Numbered from the stretch's first letter, positions 1-7,412 are shown. The stretch: 21,720 bases of DNA from DAOUKH01 sp034421515 (GCA_034421515.1 DAOUKH010000078.1:1-21720), one strand, 5' to 3'. A program made the numbers and translations. Notes: generated by a model not told the origin, from the sequence alone.

Positions 1-110
1 GCCCCCTCCTCATCGGCCTCCTCGACGACCACACCAAACGCATCGCCAAGACCCCTGTCAAAGTGTTACCTATGTCCCCGGTCTAACTGTCACCCATGTG
101 CCCGGCCCTT
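1..110 (+). mobile_element. Right-hand end of an IS481-like insertion sequence (partial)
   Basis: The left edge ends a short open frame and then carries two near-identical 18-mers in the same orientation, TGTTACCTATGTCCCCGG (64-81) and TGTCACCCATGTGCCCGG (88-105). They share 15 of 18 positions with a 24-base period. This arrangement, overlapping and just after a transposase stop codon, resembles the termini of IS481-family and related DDE elements, where repeated end motifs bind transposase. The assignment rests on recognising this sequence style. The other end lies outside the window, and the exact outer boundary and target duplication cannot be placed. Confidence 0.5.
3..86 (+). CDS. C-terminal fragment of a probable transposase (left-truncated)
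   Basis: Frame 3 from the window edge is open for 27 codons and stops at TAA 84-86. The peptide ends KVLPMSPV, with a basic stretch (DDHTKRIAKTP) before it, as in the tails of IS481-like integrase-core transposases. The last codons overlap the first of the two terminal direct repeats at 64-105, so coding sequence and IS end are interleaved. Too little is visible to see the DDE catalytic core. It could also be a decayed remnant. The call depends mainly on the adjoining repeat structure. Confidence 0.4.
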   Translation, partial: PLLIGLLDDHTKRIAKTPVKVLPMSPV

Positions 111-173
111 CAGTGGTCGCCCACGGGAAGCGCGCCTGCGGGGCGCGTGCCTGTGAGGAACGGGGGGAATGGA

Positions 174-203
174 GAAGGGGCCGCCCAAGTGGGCGGCCCC
201 TTC
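174..203 (-). terminator. Hairpin downstream of groEL
   Basis: A perfect 13-bp stem (174-186 with 191-203) with tetraloop AAGT lies 31 bases beyond the groEL stop. The stem is very GC-rich (GAAGGGGCCGCCC). On the minus strand it is not followed by a clear T run, so it is an atypical or L-shaped terminator, or a 3'-end stabilising hairpin. No other hairpin competes for the end of the groESL transcript. Confidence 0.65.
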
Positions 204-233
204 GATTCGGATCGTGGGTCAAGCGGAGACCGG

Positions 234-1874
234 CTAGAAGCCGCCCATTCCGCCCATGCCGCCGTCGGGAGGCATCGGGGGCATCGGCGGGGTCTTCTCC
301 GGCTTCTCCGTGATCATGGCCTCGGTGGTGAGGATCATGGAGGCGATGCTGGAGGCGTTCTCCACCGCGGCGCGGGTGACCTTGGCGGGGTCGACGATGC
401 CCATCTCGATCATGTCGCCCCACTTTTCGATCTCGGCGTCGTAGCCGTAGTTCTTGGCCTTGGAGTCGCGGATGCCCTGGATGATGACCGACCCCTCGGC
501 GCCGGAGTTGGCCGCGATCTGGCGTACCGGCTCCTCGAGGGCGCGGCGGACGATCTGGACGCCGGTGGTCTCGTCGTCCTCGCCGCCCTTGACCTTGTCG
601 AGGCCCTTCTGGATGCGAATGAGGGTGGTGCCGCCGCCGGCGACGATGCCCTCTTCGACCGCGGCGCGGGTGGCCGATAGCGCGTCTTCCACGCGGGCCT
701 TCTTCTCCTTGAGCTCCACCTCGGTGGCCGCGCCGACCTTGATGACGGCGACGCCGCCGGCGAGCTTGGCGAGGCGCTCCTGGAGCTTTTCGCGATCGAA
801 GTCGGACGTGGTGGTGTCGATCTGCGACTTGATCTGGGCCATGCGGCTGGTGATCAGGTCGTCGTCGCCGCGCCCCTCGATGATGGTGGTGTTGTCCTTG
901 TCGGAGGAGATCTTGCGGGCGCGGCCGAGGTCGGCGACGGTGGCGGAGTCGAGCTTGCGGCCGACCTCCTCGCTGAGCACCGTGCCGCCGGTGAGGATGG
1001 CCATGTCTTCGAGCATCGCCTTGCGGCGGTCGCCGAATCCGGGGGCCTTCACCGCGAGGCAGTTGAGGGTGCCGCGCAGCTTGTTGACCACGAGGGTGGC
1101 CAGGGCCTCGCCCTCGACGTCCTCGGCGATGAGCACGAAGTTCTTGCTCACCTGGAGGACCTTCTCGAGGACGGGGAGGATGTCGGAGACGGCGGAGACC
1201 TTCTTATCGGTGATGAGGATGTAGGGGTCGTCGGTCTCTGACTCCATGCGCTCGGTGTTGGTGACGAAGTAGGGGCTGATGTAGCCGCGGTCGAACTCCA
1301 TGCCGTCGACGTACTCGATCTCGTACTTGAGCCCCTTGGACTCCTCGACGGTGATGACGCCGTCCTTGCCGACCTTCTCCATGACCTCGGCGATCAGCTC
1401 GCCGATCTCGGTGTCGTGGGCCGAGAGGGAGGCCACCTGGGCGATCTGCTCCTTGCCGGCGACGGGGGTAGCGACCTTCTGGATCTCGTCGCGAACGGCG
1501 GCCACGGCGATCTCGATGCCGCGCTTGATGGCCATCGGGTTGGCGCCGGCGGTGACGTTCTTGAAGCCTTCATGCACGATGGCCTGGGCCAAGACGGTGG
1601 CGGTGGTGGTGCCGTCGCCGGCCACGTCGTTGGTCTTGGTGGCGGCTTCCTTGAGGAGCTGGGCCCCCATGTTCTCGAGCTGCTCTTCGAGCTCGATTTC
1701 CTTGGCGATGGTGACGCCGTCGCTGTTGACCTGCGGCGGGCCGAATTTCTTATCGAGAATGACGTTGCGCCCCTTGGGGCCGAGGGTGACCTTGACCGTA
1801 TCGGCCAAGGCGTCCACGCCCCGGATGATGGAGCGGCGCGCCTCTTCCGCGTGTGCGATTTGCTTTCCTGCCAT
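234..1874 (-). CDS. groEL: Chaperonin GroEL (Hsp60, Cpn60)
   Basis: ATP-driven 14-mer chaperonin of the cytosol that folds proteins inside the cage capped by GroES. The 546-residue length is normal for the family. Visible signatures are LGPKGRNV (31-38), the nucleotide-binding GDGTTT (86-91) in the equatorial domain, an apical domain in the middle third, and the Gly-Met tail ending DGGMGGMGGF. The ATG start at 1874 has a GGAG-type site upstream. It lies 60 bases downstream of groES on the same strand and should be co-transcribed from the CIRCE-controlled promoter before groES. A long hairpin follows the stop. All diagnostic motifs are intact, and I see no second groEL copy in the window. Confidence 0.98.
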   Translation of the reverse strand: MAGKQIAHAEEARRSIIRGVDALADTVKVTLGPKGRNVILDKKFGPPQVNSDGVTIAKEIELEEQLENMGAQLLKEAATKTNDVAGDGTTTATVLAQAIVHEGFKNVTAGANPMAIKRGIEIAVAAVRDEIQKVATPVAGKEQIAQVASLSAHDTEIGELIAEVMEKVGKDGVITVEESKGLKYEIEYVDGMEFDRGYISPYFVTNTERMESETDDPYILITDKKVSAVSDILPVLEKVLQVSKNFVLIAEDVEGEALATLVVNKLRGTLNCLAVKAPGFGDRRKAMLEDMAILTGGTVLSEEVGRKLDSATVADLGRARKISSDKDNTTIIEGRGDDDLITSRMAQIKSQIDTTTSDFDREKLQERLAKLAGGVAVIKVGAATEVELKEKKARVEDALSATRAAVEEGIVAGGGTTLIRIQKGLDKVKGGEDDETTGVQIVRRALEEPVRQIAANSGAEGSVIIQGIRDSKAKNYGYDAEIEKWGDMIEMGIVDPAKVTRAAVENASSIASMILTTEAMITEKPEKTPPMPPMPPDGGMGGMGGF

Positions 1875-1934
1875 GACTCTTCTTGGACTCCTTCTGAAGC
1901 CCGCGCTCCGGCGGGCCGAATGGGCGGGGCGGGC

Positions 1935-2228
1935 CTAGCCGACCTTCGCCAAAATGTCGCTCTCTCGCAGAATGAGGAGCTCGTCGTCGCCGTCTTTGAT
2001 CTCGGTGCCGCCGTACTTGGCGTAGACCACCTTGTCGCCGACCTTGACTTCCATCGGAATTGTCTTGCCGTCGTCGGTGACCCGGCCGGGGCCGACGGCG
2101 AGCACTTCGCCCTCCTGGGGCTTCTCTTTGGCGGTGTCGGGGATGATGATTCCGCCCTTGATCGTCTCCTGTGCTTCGAGGGACTTCACCAAGACACGGT
2201 CCCCCATGGGTCTGATCGCTCTCGCCAC
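1935..2228 (-). CDS. groES: Co-chaperonin GroES (Hsp10, Cpn10)
   Basis: Heptameric lid of the GroEL folding chamber. The 97-residue length is typical. It begins MARAIRPMGDRVLVK, contains the mobile loop (about residues 17-30, ETIKGGIIIPD) that docks onto GroEL, and has the VGDKVVYAKYGG beta-barrel segment. The start is GTG at 2226-2228, set by a strong AAGGAGG Shine-Dalgarno (2234-2240) five bases upstream. It is first in the groESL operon, with groEL 60 bases behind it. Upstream lie a CIRCE operator and a sigma70-like promoter, so HrcA-type heat-shock repression is expected. Confidence 0.97.
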   Translation of the reverse strand: MARAIRPMGDRVLVKSLEAQETIKGGIIIPDTAKEKPQEGEVLAVGPGRVTDDGKTIPMEVKVGDKVVYAKYGGTEIKDGDDELLILRESDILAKVG

Positions 2229-2290
2229 GAATGCCTCCTTCGCTACCGTTTGTCTACCGCCGCGAGGTCGCGCGGCGGCCTAGCCTCTGG

Positions 2291-2317
2291 TTAGCACTCG
2301 GACGGCCCGACTGCTAA
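2291..2317 (-). promoter_or_regulatory. CIRCE operator (HrcA binding site) of groESL
   Basis: The inverted repeat TTAGCACTC-N9-GACTGCTAA matches the CIRCE consensus TTAGCACTC-N9-GAGTGCTAA at 17 of 18 arm positions, with the canonical nine-base spacer. It starts 10 bases downstream of the -10 hexamer, over the expected start of transcription, and ends 63 bases before groES. HrcA binding there would block the promoter, with relief on heat shock. No hrcA gene is in the window. Confidence 0.9.
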
Positions 2318-2327
2318 ACCATCGGTC

Positions 2328-2356
2328 ATACTACCCCGCGCAGGGCCGCTGTGCAA
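2328..2356 (-). promoter_or_regulatory. groESL promoter, sigma70-like
   Basis: On the minus strand TTGCAC (-35, 2351-2356) and TAGTAT (-10, 2328-2333) are separated by exactly 17 bases. The CIRCE element follows immediately downstream. It sits back to back with the plus-strand promoter of the XRE gene, with about 10 bases between the two -35 boxes. Confidence 0.75.
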
Positions 2357-2365
2357 GAGGGGCGG

Positions 2366-2394
2366 TTGTATGTTTACACGGTAACGTGTATGGT
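2366..2394 (+). promoter_or_regulatory. Promoter of the XRE-DUF2851 pair with operator-like palindrome in the spacer
   Basis: TTGTAT (2366-2371) and TATGGT (2389-2394) lie 17 bases apart. The palindrome TACACG-GTAA-CGTGTA (2375-2390) has perfect 6-bp arms and fills the spacer, overlapping the -10. A regulator bound there would exclude RNA polymerase. The downstream gene encodes a helix-turn-helix protein, so autorepression is the natural reading. The palindrome is seen directly; the promoter boxes are a moderate match. Confidence 0.55.
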
Positions 2395-2403
2395 TTGGGG
2401 GCC

Positions 2404-2688
2404 GTGGGAGAAGAGAGGATCGAGTGGAGTGCTGAGGCGGTGCGGGCGCTGCGCCGGCGGCTCAACATGACCCAACGGGAGATGGCCGATGAGCTTGGCG
2501 CGCGCCAGCAGACGATCAGCGAGTGGGAGACGGGTGCCTACCGGCCCCGCGGCGTCTCGGCGCGGGCCCTGCTCCGCATGGCCGAGGAGTCCGGCGCTCC
2601 CTACGGGGCCGGCGCTTCGGATAGCCGAGACGCGGACGGCGTACCGGACGAACGTGGCGAGGGGGGAGAAGGGCCCCCGCGCGGGTAG
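2404..2688 (+). CDS. Small XRE-family helix-turn-helix regulator
   Basis: A 94-residue protein (or 100 if read from GTG 2386). The N-terminal half is a Cro/C1-type HTH: RALRRRLNMTQREMADELG, then the recognition-helix segment ARQQTISEWETG. The second half is Gly/Pro/Arg/Asp-rich and probably unstructured. I prefer GTG 2404 because the -10 (2389-2394) and palindrome make transcription begin near 2401, giving an almost leaderless message. GTG 2386 is the alternative and would lie inside the operator. Its last 35 bases overlap the proposed start of the DUF2851 gene, so the two are one transcription unit and probably translationally coupled. Likely role: autoregulation of the pair through the palindrome (inference). 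It resembles antitoxin-type or single-gene repressors in size, but no toxin family is recognisable beside it. Confidence 0.8.
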   Translation: MGEERIEWSAEAVRALRRRLNMTQREMADELGARQQTISEWETGAYRPRGVSARALLRMAEESGAPYGAGASDSRDADGVPDERGEGGEGPPRG

Positions 2689-3982
2689 CGGTCCCCCGGA
2701 GTCCGCGGTCCACGACTGGTGGGCCGGGGCGGCGGGGCGGGAGGTGCCGCTCGTCGGCGGCGGGGCGCGGCGTGTGGTCTTTCCCGGCTGGCCCAACGGC
2801 GGCGCGGGCCCCGACTTCCTGGGGGCGGTGCTGGGCGACGAGCGCGGGCGTCTGGCCCGGGGCGACGTGGAGATCCACGTCGATGGGGCCGATTGGCGCA
2901 GCCACGGCCACCACCGCGACCCGCGCTATCGTGACGTGATCCTGCACGTGGCTCTCAGGCCGCCTCCCGCTCCGGTGGCCATGTCCGACGGGGCGACGGC
3001 GCCCACGGCGGTTATCGCGCTCGTTGACGCTCACGGCCCGGCGCGGGAGGAGGTCCGGCCCTGTATGCGGCCCGGCCCCGCGGCGGAGCTGGCCGCCGTC
3101 CTCGAGGAGGAGGGGATGCGGCGCTTCGAGGAGCGGGCCGCCGCCTACGAGCGCCGCATCGGCCAAGACGGCGCGGAGCAGGCGCTGTACGGCGGCGTCC
3201 TGGAAGCGCTGGGCTATGCGCGAAACGTGGAGCCCTTCCGGCGGCTCGCCGAACTGGCCCCGTGGTCCGCGCTCGAAGCGGCTTTGCTTCCCGTGCCGGA
3301 GGCGACGCGCCGGTACTGGGCCGAGGCGCTGCTGTTGGGCGCGGCGGGGCTGCTGCCCTCGCAGCGGGGGTGGGAGGCGGAGCGCGGCTATCCTGCGCTC
3401 CTGGAGGCGCTCTGGGAGCGCCGCCCGGCGGCGGTGCGGTTCGATAGCCTCTCCTGGCGCTTCGACGGGGCGCGTCCGGCGAACGCGCCCGCGCGGCGGG
3501 TTGCCGGGGCGGGGACGATCGCGGCGCGTCTGGCCGGCGGGCTGGCGGGACGGCTCGACGACATGCTCGTCAGTGGCGGCGCAGGGGGTCTTGCCGGAGC
3601 CTTCGCCGTCGACGGGCCTGGGTACTGGCGCGGTCGCTTTGATTTTTCATCGCCGGACAGCGAAGGCGGCGGCGTTCTGAAGAAGGAGGGCGCGCTGGTG
3701 GGGGCGTCGCGGGCCGCCGACATCGTGGTCAACGTGGCGCTGCCCTGGCTGACGGCGTCGGCCCGGTTAGAAGGCGACGCGGCCCTGGCCGAACGCTGCC
3801 TCGACGCCTACCGCGCGCACCCACCGCTGGCGGCGAACCGGCTGACACGGCGGATGGCGGCGATGCTCGACGAGCGCGGGGCGGGGGAAGTGCCGCGCAC
3901 GGCAGCCGTCCAGCAGGGGATGATCGGGCTCTACAAGCGCCGCTGCGATGGGCTTCTGTGCGAGGGCTGCGCGCTCGCCTAG
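2654..3982 (+). CDS. DUF2851 family protein
   Basis: A 442-residue protein of unknown function when read from GTG 2654. The frame is open further upstream (from 2489) but that part lies over the XRE HTH and looks like shadow. DUF2851 hallmarks are visible: HDWW (20-23), GPDFLGA (52-58), GDVEIH (70-75), DW..HGHH.DP.Y (80-92) and VILHVAL (95-101). The tail has cysteines C431, C436 and C439 in a Cx5CxxC pattern, possibly metal-binding. The spacing of PD to ExH loosely recalls PD-(D/E)XK nucleases, but I cannot prove this. It shares an operon with the XRE gene. Its stop is 3 bases from the convergent tsaD stop, inside a shared hairpin. No signal peptide or membrane segment is seen. Confidence 0.8.
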   Translation: MARGEKGPRAGSGPPESAVHDWWAGAAGREVPLVGGGARRVVFPGWPNGGAGPDFLGAVLGDERGRLARGDVEIHVDGADWRSHGHHRDPRYRDVILHVALRPPPAPVAMSDGATAPTAVIALVDAHGPAREEVRPCMRPGPAAELAAVLEEEGMRRFEERAAAYERRIGQDGAEQALYGGVLEALGYARNVEPFRRLAELAPWSALEAALLPVPEATRRYWAEALLLGAAGLLPSQRGWEAERGYPALLEALWERRPAAVRFDSLSWRFDGARPANAPARRVAGAGTIAARLAGGLAGRLDDMLVSGGAGGLAGAFAVDGPGYWRGRFDFSSPDSEGGGVLKKEGALVGASRAADIVVNVALPWLTASARLEGDAALAERCLDAYRAHPPLAANRLTRRMAAMLDERGAGEVPRTAAVQQGMIGLYKRRCDGLLCEGCALA

Positions 3983-3996
3983 CGGCTAGGCCAGCG
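3972..3996. terminator. Bidirectional hairpin holding both convergent stop codons
   Basis: The core GCCTAG-CGG-CTAGGC (3977-3991) is a perfect inverted repeat. It extends through one C/C mismatch to CGCT/AGCG (3972-3975 with 3993-3996). The TAG of the DUF2851 gene (3980-3982) and the TAG of tsaD (3986-3988 on the other strand) are its mirror-image arms. There is no T tract, so termination strength is uncertain. Confidence 0.45.
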
Positions 3997-5044
3997 ACAG
4001 CCCCGGCGACACGTCCAGCGCCATCTCCTGCTCCCGGCTCACTGAGCCGGACCGCCTCGACAGCCGGCCATCCCCCAGGTTAAAAAAAGCGACGGAAGCG
4101 ATCATGGCGGCGTTGTCGGTGCAGAGCACGGGCGGCGGAATGTGGACCGGGACGCGGGAGCGGGCGGCGAGACGCTCCCGCAGCGGCTTGTTGGCGGCCA
4201 CGCCGCCGGCGAGGGCGACGGCGGCGGCCCCGGCCTCCTCGGCGGCGGCAACGGTCTTCTCCACGAGGACGTCGACGACGGCCTCCTGAAAGCCGGCGGC
4301 GACGTTGGCGACCTCGGCCTCCCGTTTTTCTTCCGTGCCGTCGCCATTCGGAGCGGGCGGCGGGTGGAGGCCCAGGTCCTGCGCCAGGTGGAGGGTGGCG
4401 GTCTTGAGGCCGCTGAAGCTGAAGTCGTGGCTGCCGCGCATCCAGGCGCGGGGCAACGTTCGCGGGGCTTCGGCGCGCTCGGCGGTACGCTGGATGACCG
4501 GACCGCCGGGATAGCCGAGGCCGAGGATGCGGGCGGCCTTGTCGAAGGCCTCGCCGGAGGCGTCGTCGCGGGTGCGCCCCAGCATCTCATAGGCGCCGTG
4601 GCCGCGCATGAGCACGAGGTCGGTGTGCCCCCCGGAGGCGATGAGGCAGACGAAGGGGAAGGGCGGCGGGTCGGCGCCGATCCAGTTGGCGTAGACGTGC
4701 CCCTCCAGGTGGTTGACGCCGACGAGGGGGAGCCCCAGCGCCGCCGCGATGCCCTTGGCGGCGTTGACGCCGACCAGCAGCGCCCCGGCGAGACCCGGCC
4801 CGGCGGTGACGGCGACGGCGTCGAGGCCGTCCCACTCCATGCCGGCGCCGTCGAGGGCCTCCCGGACGACGGGCCCGATCCGCAGGACGTGCTCGCGCGA
4901 GGCGACCTCGGGGACAACGCCGCCGTAGCGGGCGTGCACGTCGATCTGGGAGGAGATGACGTTGGAGCGGGCGTCGCATCCGTCGATGACGACGGCGGCG
5001 GAGGTCTCGTCGCAGGAGGTCTCGATGGCGAGGATGGCGGTCAT
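3986..5044 (-). CDS. tsaD: tRNA N6-adenosine threonylcarbamoyltransferase TsaD
   Basis: Transfers threonylcarbamoyl from TC-AMP to A37 of ANN-decoding tRNAs (t6A), normally with TsaB and TsaE, neither of which is in the window. The 352-residue ASKHA-fold protein starts MTAILAIETSCDET, typical of the family. Metal ligands are H112 and H116 (HLEGH) and D310 (CTDNAA). The nucleotide-binding segments SGGHTDL and ALAGGVAANK are present. A short charged, Pro-rich insertion lies near 227-244. The ATG at 5044 has no Shine-Dalgarno, but a TAGAAT -10-like box ends 12 bases upstream, suggesting a very short leader. It lies 40 bases behind pcrA on the same strand, and read-through from pcrA is also possible. 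Confidence 0.96.
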   Translation of the reverse strand: MTAILAIETSCDETSAAVVIDGCDARSNVISSQIDVHARYGGVVPEVASREHVLRIGPVVREALDGAGMEWDGLDAVAVTAGPGLAGALLVGVNAAKGIAAALGLPLVGVNHLEGHVYANWIGADPPPFPFVCLIASGGHTDLVLMRGHGAYEMLGRTRDDASGEAFDKAARILGLGYPGGPVIQRTAERAEAPRTLPRAWMRGSHDFSFSGLKTATLHLAQDLGLHPPPAPNGDGTEEKREAEVANVAAGFQEAVVDVLVEKTVAAAEEAGAAAVALAGGVAANKPLRERLAARSRVPVHIPPPVLCTDNAAMIASVAFFNLGDGRLSRRSGSVSREQEMALDVSPGLSLA

Positions 5045-5056
5045 GGCGCGGACTCT

Positions 5057-5062
5057 ATTCTA
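5057..5062 (-). promoter_or_regulatory. Possible -10 box for a near-leaderless tsaD transcript
   Basis: TAGAAT on the minus strand ends 12 bases before the tsaD ATG. Transcription starting 7 bases downstream would leave a leader of about 5 bases. This fits the absence of a Shine-Dalgarno. No convincing -35 is visible, so this is a weak call. Confidence 0.35.
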
Positions 5063-5084
5063 GACGATGGGACGGTTGGCCCGG

Positions 5085-7400
5085 CTAGAGCTTTTCCAGG
5101 CGGGCGAAGCTGAGCAGCAGGCGCTTGACGCCATGGTCGCCGGGGAAGGCGACGGTGATCTCGTGGTCGGCGCCGGAGGGGATGCATCCCACGACCACGC
5201 CGTCGCCGAACTTGGCGTGGCGGACGCGGTCGCCGGCGTCGAAGCCGGAGGCGGCGGGCTCGGCGTCCCGGCGGGCGCGCACTCCCGGCGGCGCGGGGCG
5301 TCTGGAGATCCGGCCCGGCGCCGGTGCGGGCCCCGCGTAGCGGCGCGGGGGCTCGTCCGCCTCGTCCCAGGCCCGGAGGCGCGTGGAGACACGCTCGACG
5401 GCGCCGCCGCCGAAGCCCCGGTAGGCGGGCCGCCGGCCGCCCCGGCCCCGGTCGAGGGGGCGGAGCAGCTCCGGGGGGATGTCGGCGAGGAAGCGCGAGG
5501 GAGGGTTGGTGCCGCGCCGCCCCATGGACGACCGCCGGTAGGCGCGCATCAGGTAGAGTCGCTCCTCGGCGCGGGTGATGCCCACGTAGGCGAGCCTGCG
5601 TTCCTCCTCCATCTGGTCGGGGTTGTCGAAGGAGCGGTTGTGGGGGAGGACGCCCTCCTCCATGCCCGCGATGAAGACGACGGGGAACTCCAGCCCCTTG
5701 GCCTGGTGCAGGGTGATGAAGGTGACGGTGTCGGGCTTCTCGCCGAGGTTGTCGGTGTCGGAGACGAGCGCGACCTGCTCGAGGAAGGCGGTAAGGCCCT
5801 CCGGCGGGTCCATGGCGTCGAACTCCTCGGCGACGCTGCGCAGCTCCATGACGTTTTCGAAGCGCTCCTCGCCCATGTCGTCGCTCGCGAGGAGGTGGTC
5901 GCGGTAGCCGGTCATCTCGAAGACCAGCGTCACCAGCTCGGCGGCTGAGATGTGCCGGCTTTCCTCGGTGAGGGAGTCGATGAGCTCGCGGAAGCCGGTC
6001 AGGGCTTTTGCCGCCCGCGGCGTGAGGTCGAGCTCGGCCGCCGTGCCGGGGTCGGCGAGCGCCTGGACGGCGGCGTAGCGGGGAAGGCCGCGGCTCGACG
6101 CCCACCGTCCCAGCTCGTCAAGGGTGCGCTCGCCGATGCCGCGGGAGGGGACGTTGATCACCCGCTGCAGGCTCACGTCGTCGGCGGGGTTGCGGACCAG
6201 CCGCAGGTAGGCGACGACGTCCTTGACCTCGCGGCGCTCGTAGAAGCGGGTGGCCCCGACGAGGTGGTAGGGGAGGCCGTAGCGCATGAAGGCCTCTTCG
6301 AAGGGTCGGGACTGGGCGTTGGTGCGGTAGAGGACGGCCATGTCGGCGTAGCGGCGGCCCTCCTTGCCGACGAGGCGGCCGATCTCGCCGGCAGTGCGCG
6401 CCGCCTCGTCGTGCTCGTCGAGCGCGTCGATGACGCCGATGCGCTCGCCGCGCCCGTTCTCCGTCCACAAGTTCTTGCTCGCCGACCCTCCGCTCACCCC
6501 GATCACCGCCCCCGCACCGTCGAGGATCGTTCCCGTCGAGCGGTAGTTCTGCTCCAGCTTGATCACCTCTGCGCCGGGATAGTCGTGCTCGAAGCCGAGG
6601 ATGTTGCCGATCTCGGCGTGACGCCAGGAGTAGATCGACTGGTCGGGGTCGCCGACGGCGAAGAGGTTCGTCTTCGCGCCGTCCTTCCCGGAGTCGGCGA
6701 CGAGCCGGGCGATTCGGTATTGAACCGCGTTGGTGTCCTGGAACTCGTCGATCATGACGTGGACGTAGCGGCGGCGGTGGCGCTCCAAGACGTTTTCGTT
6801 GCGCTCCAGTAGAGTCACGGCGCGTAAAAGAAGGTCGTCAAAGTCGAGGGCATTACTCTGCGCGAGCAGCGCCTCGTAGCGCTCGTAGACTCGGTGGACC
6901 ACCTCCTCGAAATAGCTCGCCTTCGCTTCCGCATAGTCGGCAGGACTCAGCAGCTTCGTCTTCGCGGCTGAGATCGCCGCGCGGACCGCCCCCGGCCCGA
7001 AGCGCTTCGAGTCGATTTCCAAGTCGAGCATCGCGCGCTTCACCACGTCCCGCTGGTTGTCGGCGTCGTAAATCACGAAGTCCCGGTCGAGGCCAGCGGC
7101 CTCGTAATCGAAATGGAGGATACGAAGGGCGAACTTATGGAACGTGCCCAGCGTGACGTCGGCGGCCCGGTCACCCAGGAGCGCCGCCGTGCGGTCACGC
7201 ATCTCCCGCGCTGCCTTGTTGGTGAAGGTCATCGCCATGATGCGGCGGGGGTCGACGCCAACGTGGTCGATGAGGTAGGCGAGCCGGTGGACGATGACGC
7301 GGGTCTTGCCGCTGCCCGGCCCCGCGATGACCAGAACGGGGCCCTCGATCGCCTCGACGGCGGCCCGCTGCGGGGGGTTCAGGCCTTCGAGATAGTCCAC
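5085..7400 (-). CDS. pcrA: ATP-dependent DNA helicase PcrA/UvrD
   Basis: A 3'-5' superfamily 1A helicase in nucleotide excision repair and clearing of RecA or RNA polymerase from DNA. From GTG 7400 it has 771 residues, normal for PcrA. It opens VDYLEGLNPPQRAAV (Q motif). Then come Walker A GPGSGKT (27-33), TFTNKAAREM (motif Ia), Walker B IDEFQDTN (217-224), GDPDQSIYSWR (250-260, motif III), NYRS (285-288, IV), TLHQAKGLEFP (V) and YVGITRAEERL (VI). The C-terminal RVRHAKFGDGVVVG segment is the Tudor-like fold that binds RNA polymerase in PcrA/UvrD. The frame is open to 7508, but that stretch overlaps the amt promoter and lacks the family start. A TACAAT box 6 bases before GTG supports a leaderless mRNA. 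tsaD follows after 40 bases. Confidence 0.95.
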   Translation of the reverse strand: MDYLEGLNPPQRAAVEAIEGPVLVIAGPGSGKTRVIVHRLAYLIDHVGVDPRRIMAMTFTNKAAREMRDRTAALLGDRAADVTLGTFHKFALRILHFDYEAAGLDRDFVIYDADNQRDVVKRAMLDLEIDSKRFGPGAVRAAISAAKTKLLSPADYAEAKASYFEEVVHRVYERYEALLAQSNALDFDDLLLRAVTLLERNENVLERHRRRYVHVMIDEFQDTNAVQYRIARLVADSGKDGAKTNLFAVGDPDQSIYSWRHAEIGNILGFEHDYPGAEVIKLEQNYRSTGTILDGAGAVIGVSGGSASKNLWTENGRGERIGVIDALDEHDEAARTAGEIGRLVGKEGRRYADMAVLYRTNAQSRPFEEAFMRYGLPYHLVGATRFYERREVKDVVAYLRLVRNPADDVSLQRVINVPSRGIGERTLDELGRWASSRGLPRYAAVQALADPGTAAELDLTPRAAKALTGFRELIDSLTEESRHISAAELVTLVFEMTGYRDHLLASDDMGEERFENVMELRSVAEEFDAMDPPEGLTAFLEQVALVSDTDNLGEKPDTVTFITLHQAKGLEFPVVFIAGMEEGVLPHNRSFDNPDQMEEERRLAYVGITRAEERLYLMRAYRRSSMGRRGTNPPSRFLADIPPELLRPLDRGRGGRRPAYRGFGGGAVERVSTRLRAWDEADEPPRRYAGPAPAPGRISRRPAPPGVRARRDAEPAASGFDAGDRVRHAKFGDGVVVGCIPSGADHEITVAFPGDHGVKRLLLSFARLEKL

Positions 7401-7406
7401 GGCGGC

Positions 7407-7412
7407 ATTGTA
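7407..7412 (-). promoter_or_regulatory. -10 box predicting a leaderless pcrA mRNA
   Basis: TACAAT on the minus strand ends 6 bases before the GTG start, so initiation at the usual 7-base distance falls on the first base of GTG. No Shine-Dalgarno lies in front of that codon. The -35 region is poor. Confidence 0.45.

Noticed and set aside
96..2294. Long plus-strand open frames antisense to groESL
   Set aside because: They are typical third-position GC shadows of conserved minus-strand genes, with low-complexity Ala/Gly/Arg composition and no family match.
2489..2653. Upstream part of the DUF2851 frame
   Set aside because: It lies over the XRE HTH coding region, is Arg/Ser/Pro-rich and shows no family similarity. 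GTG 2654 is preferred, though GTG 2534 cannot be excluded.
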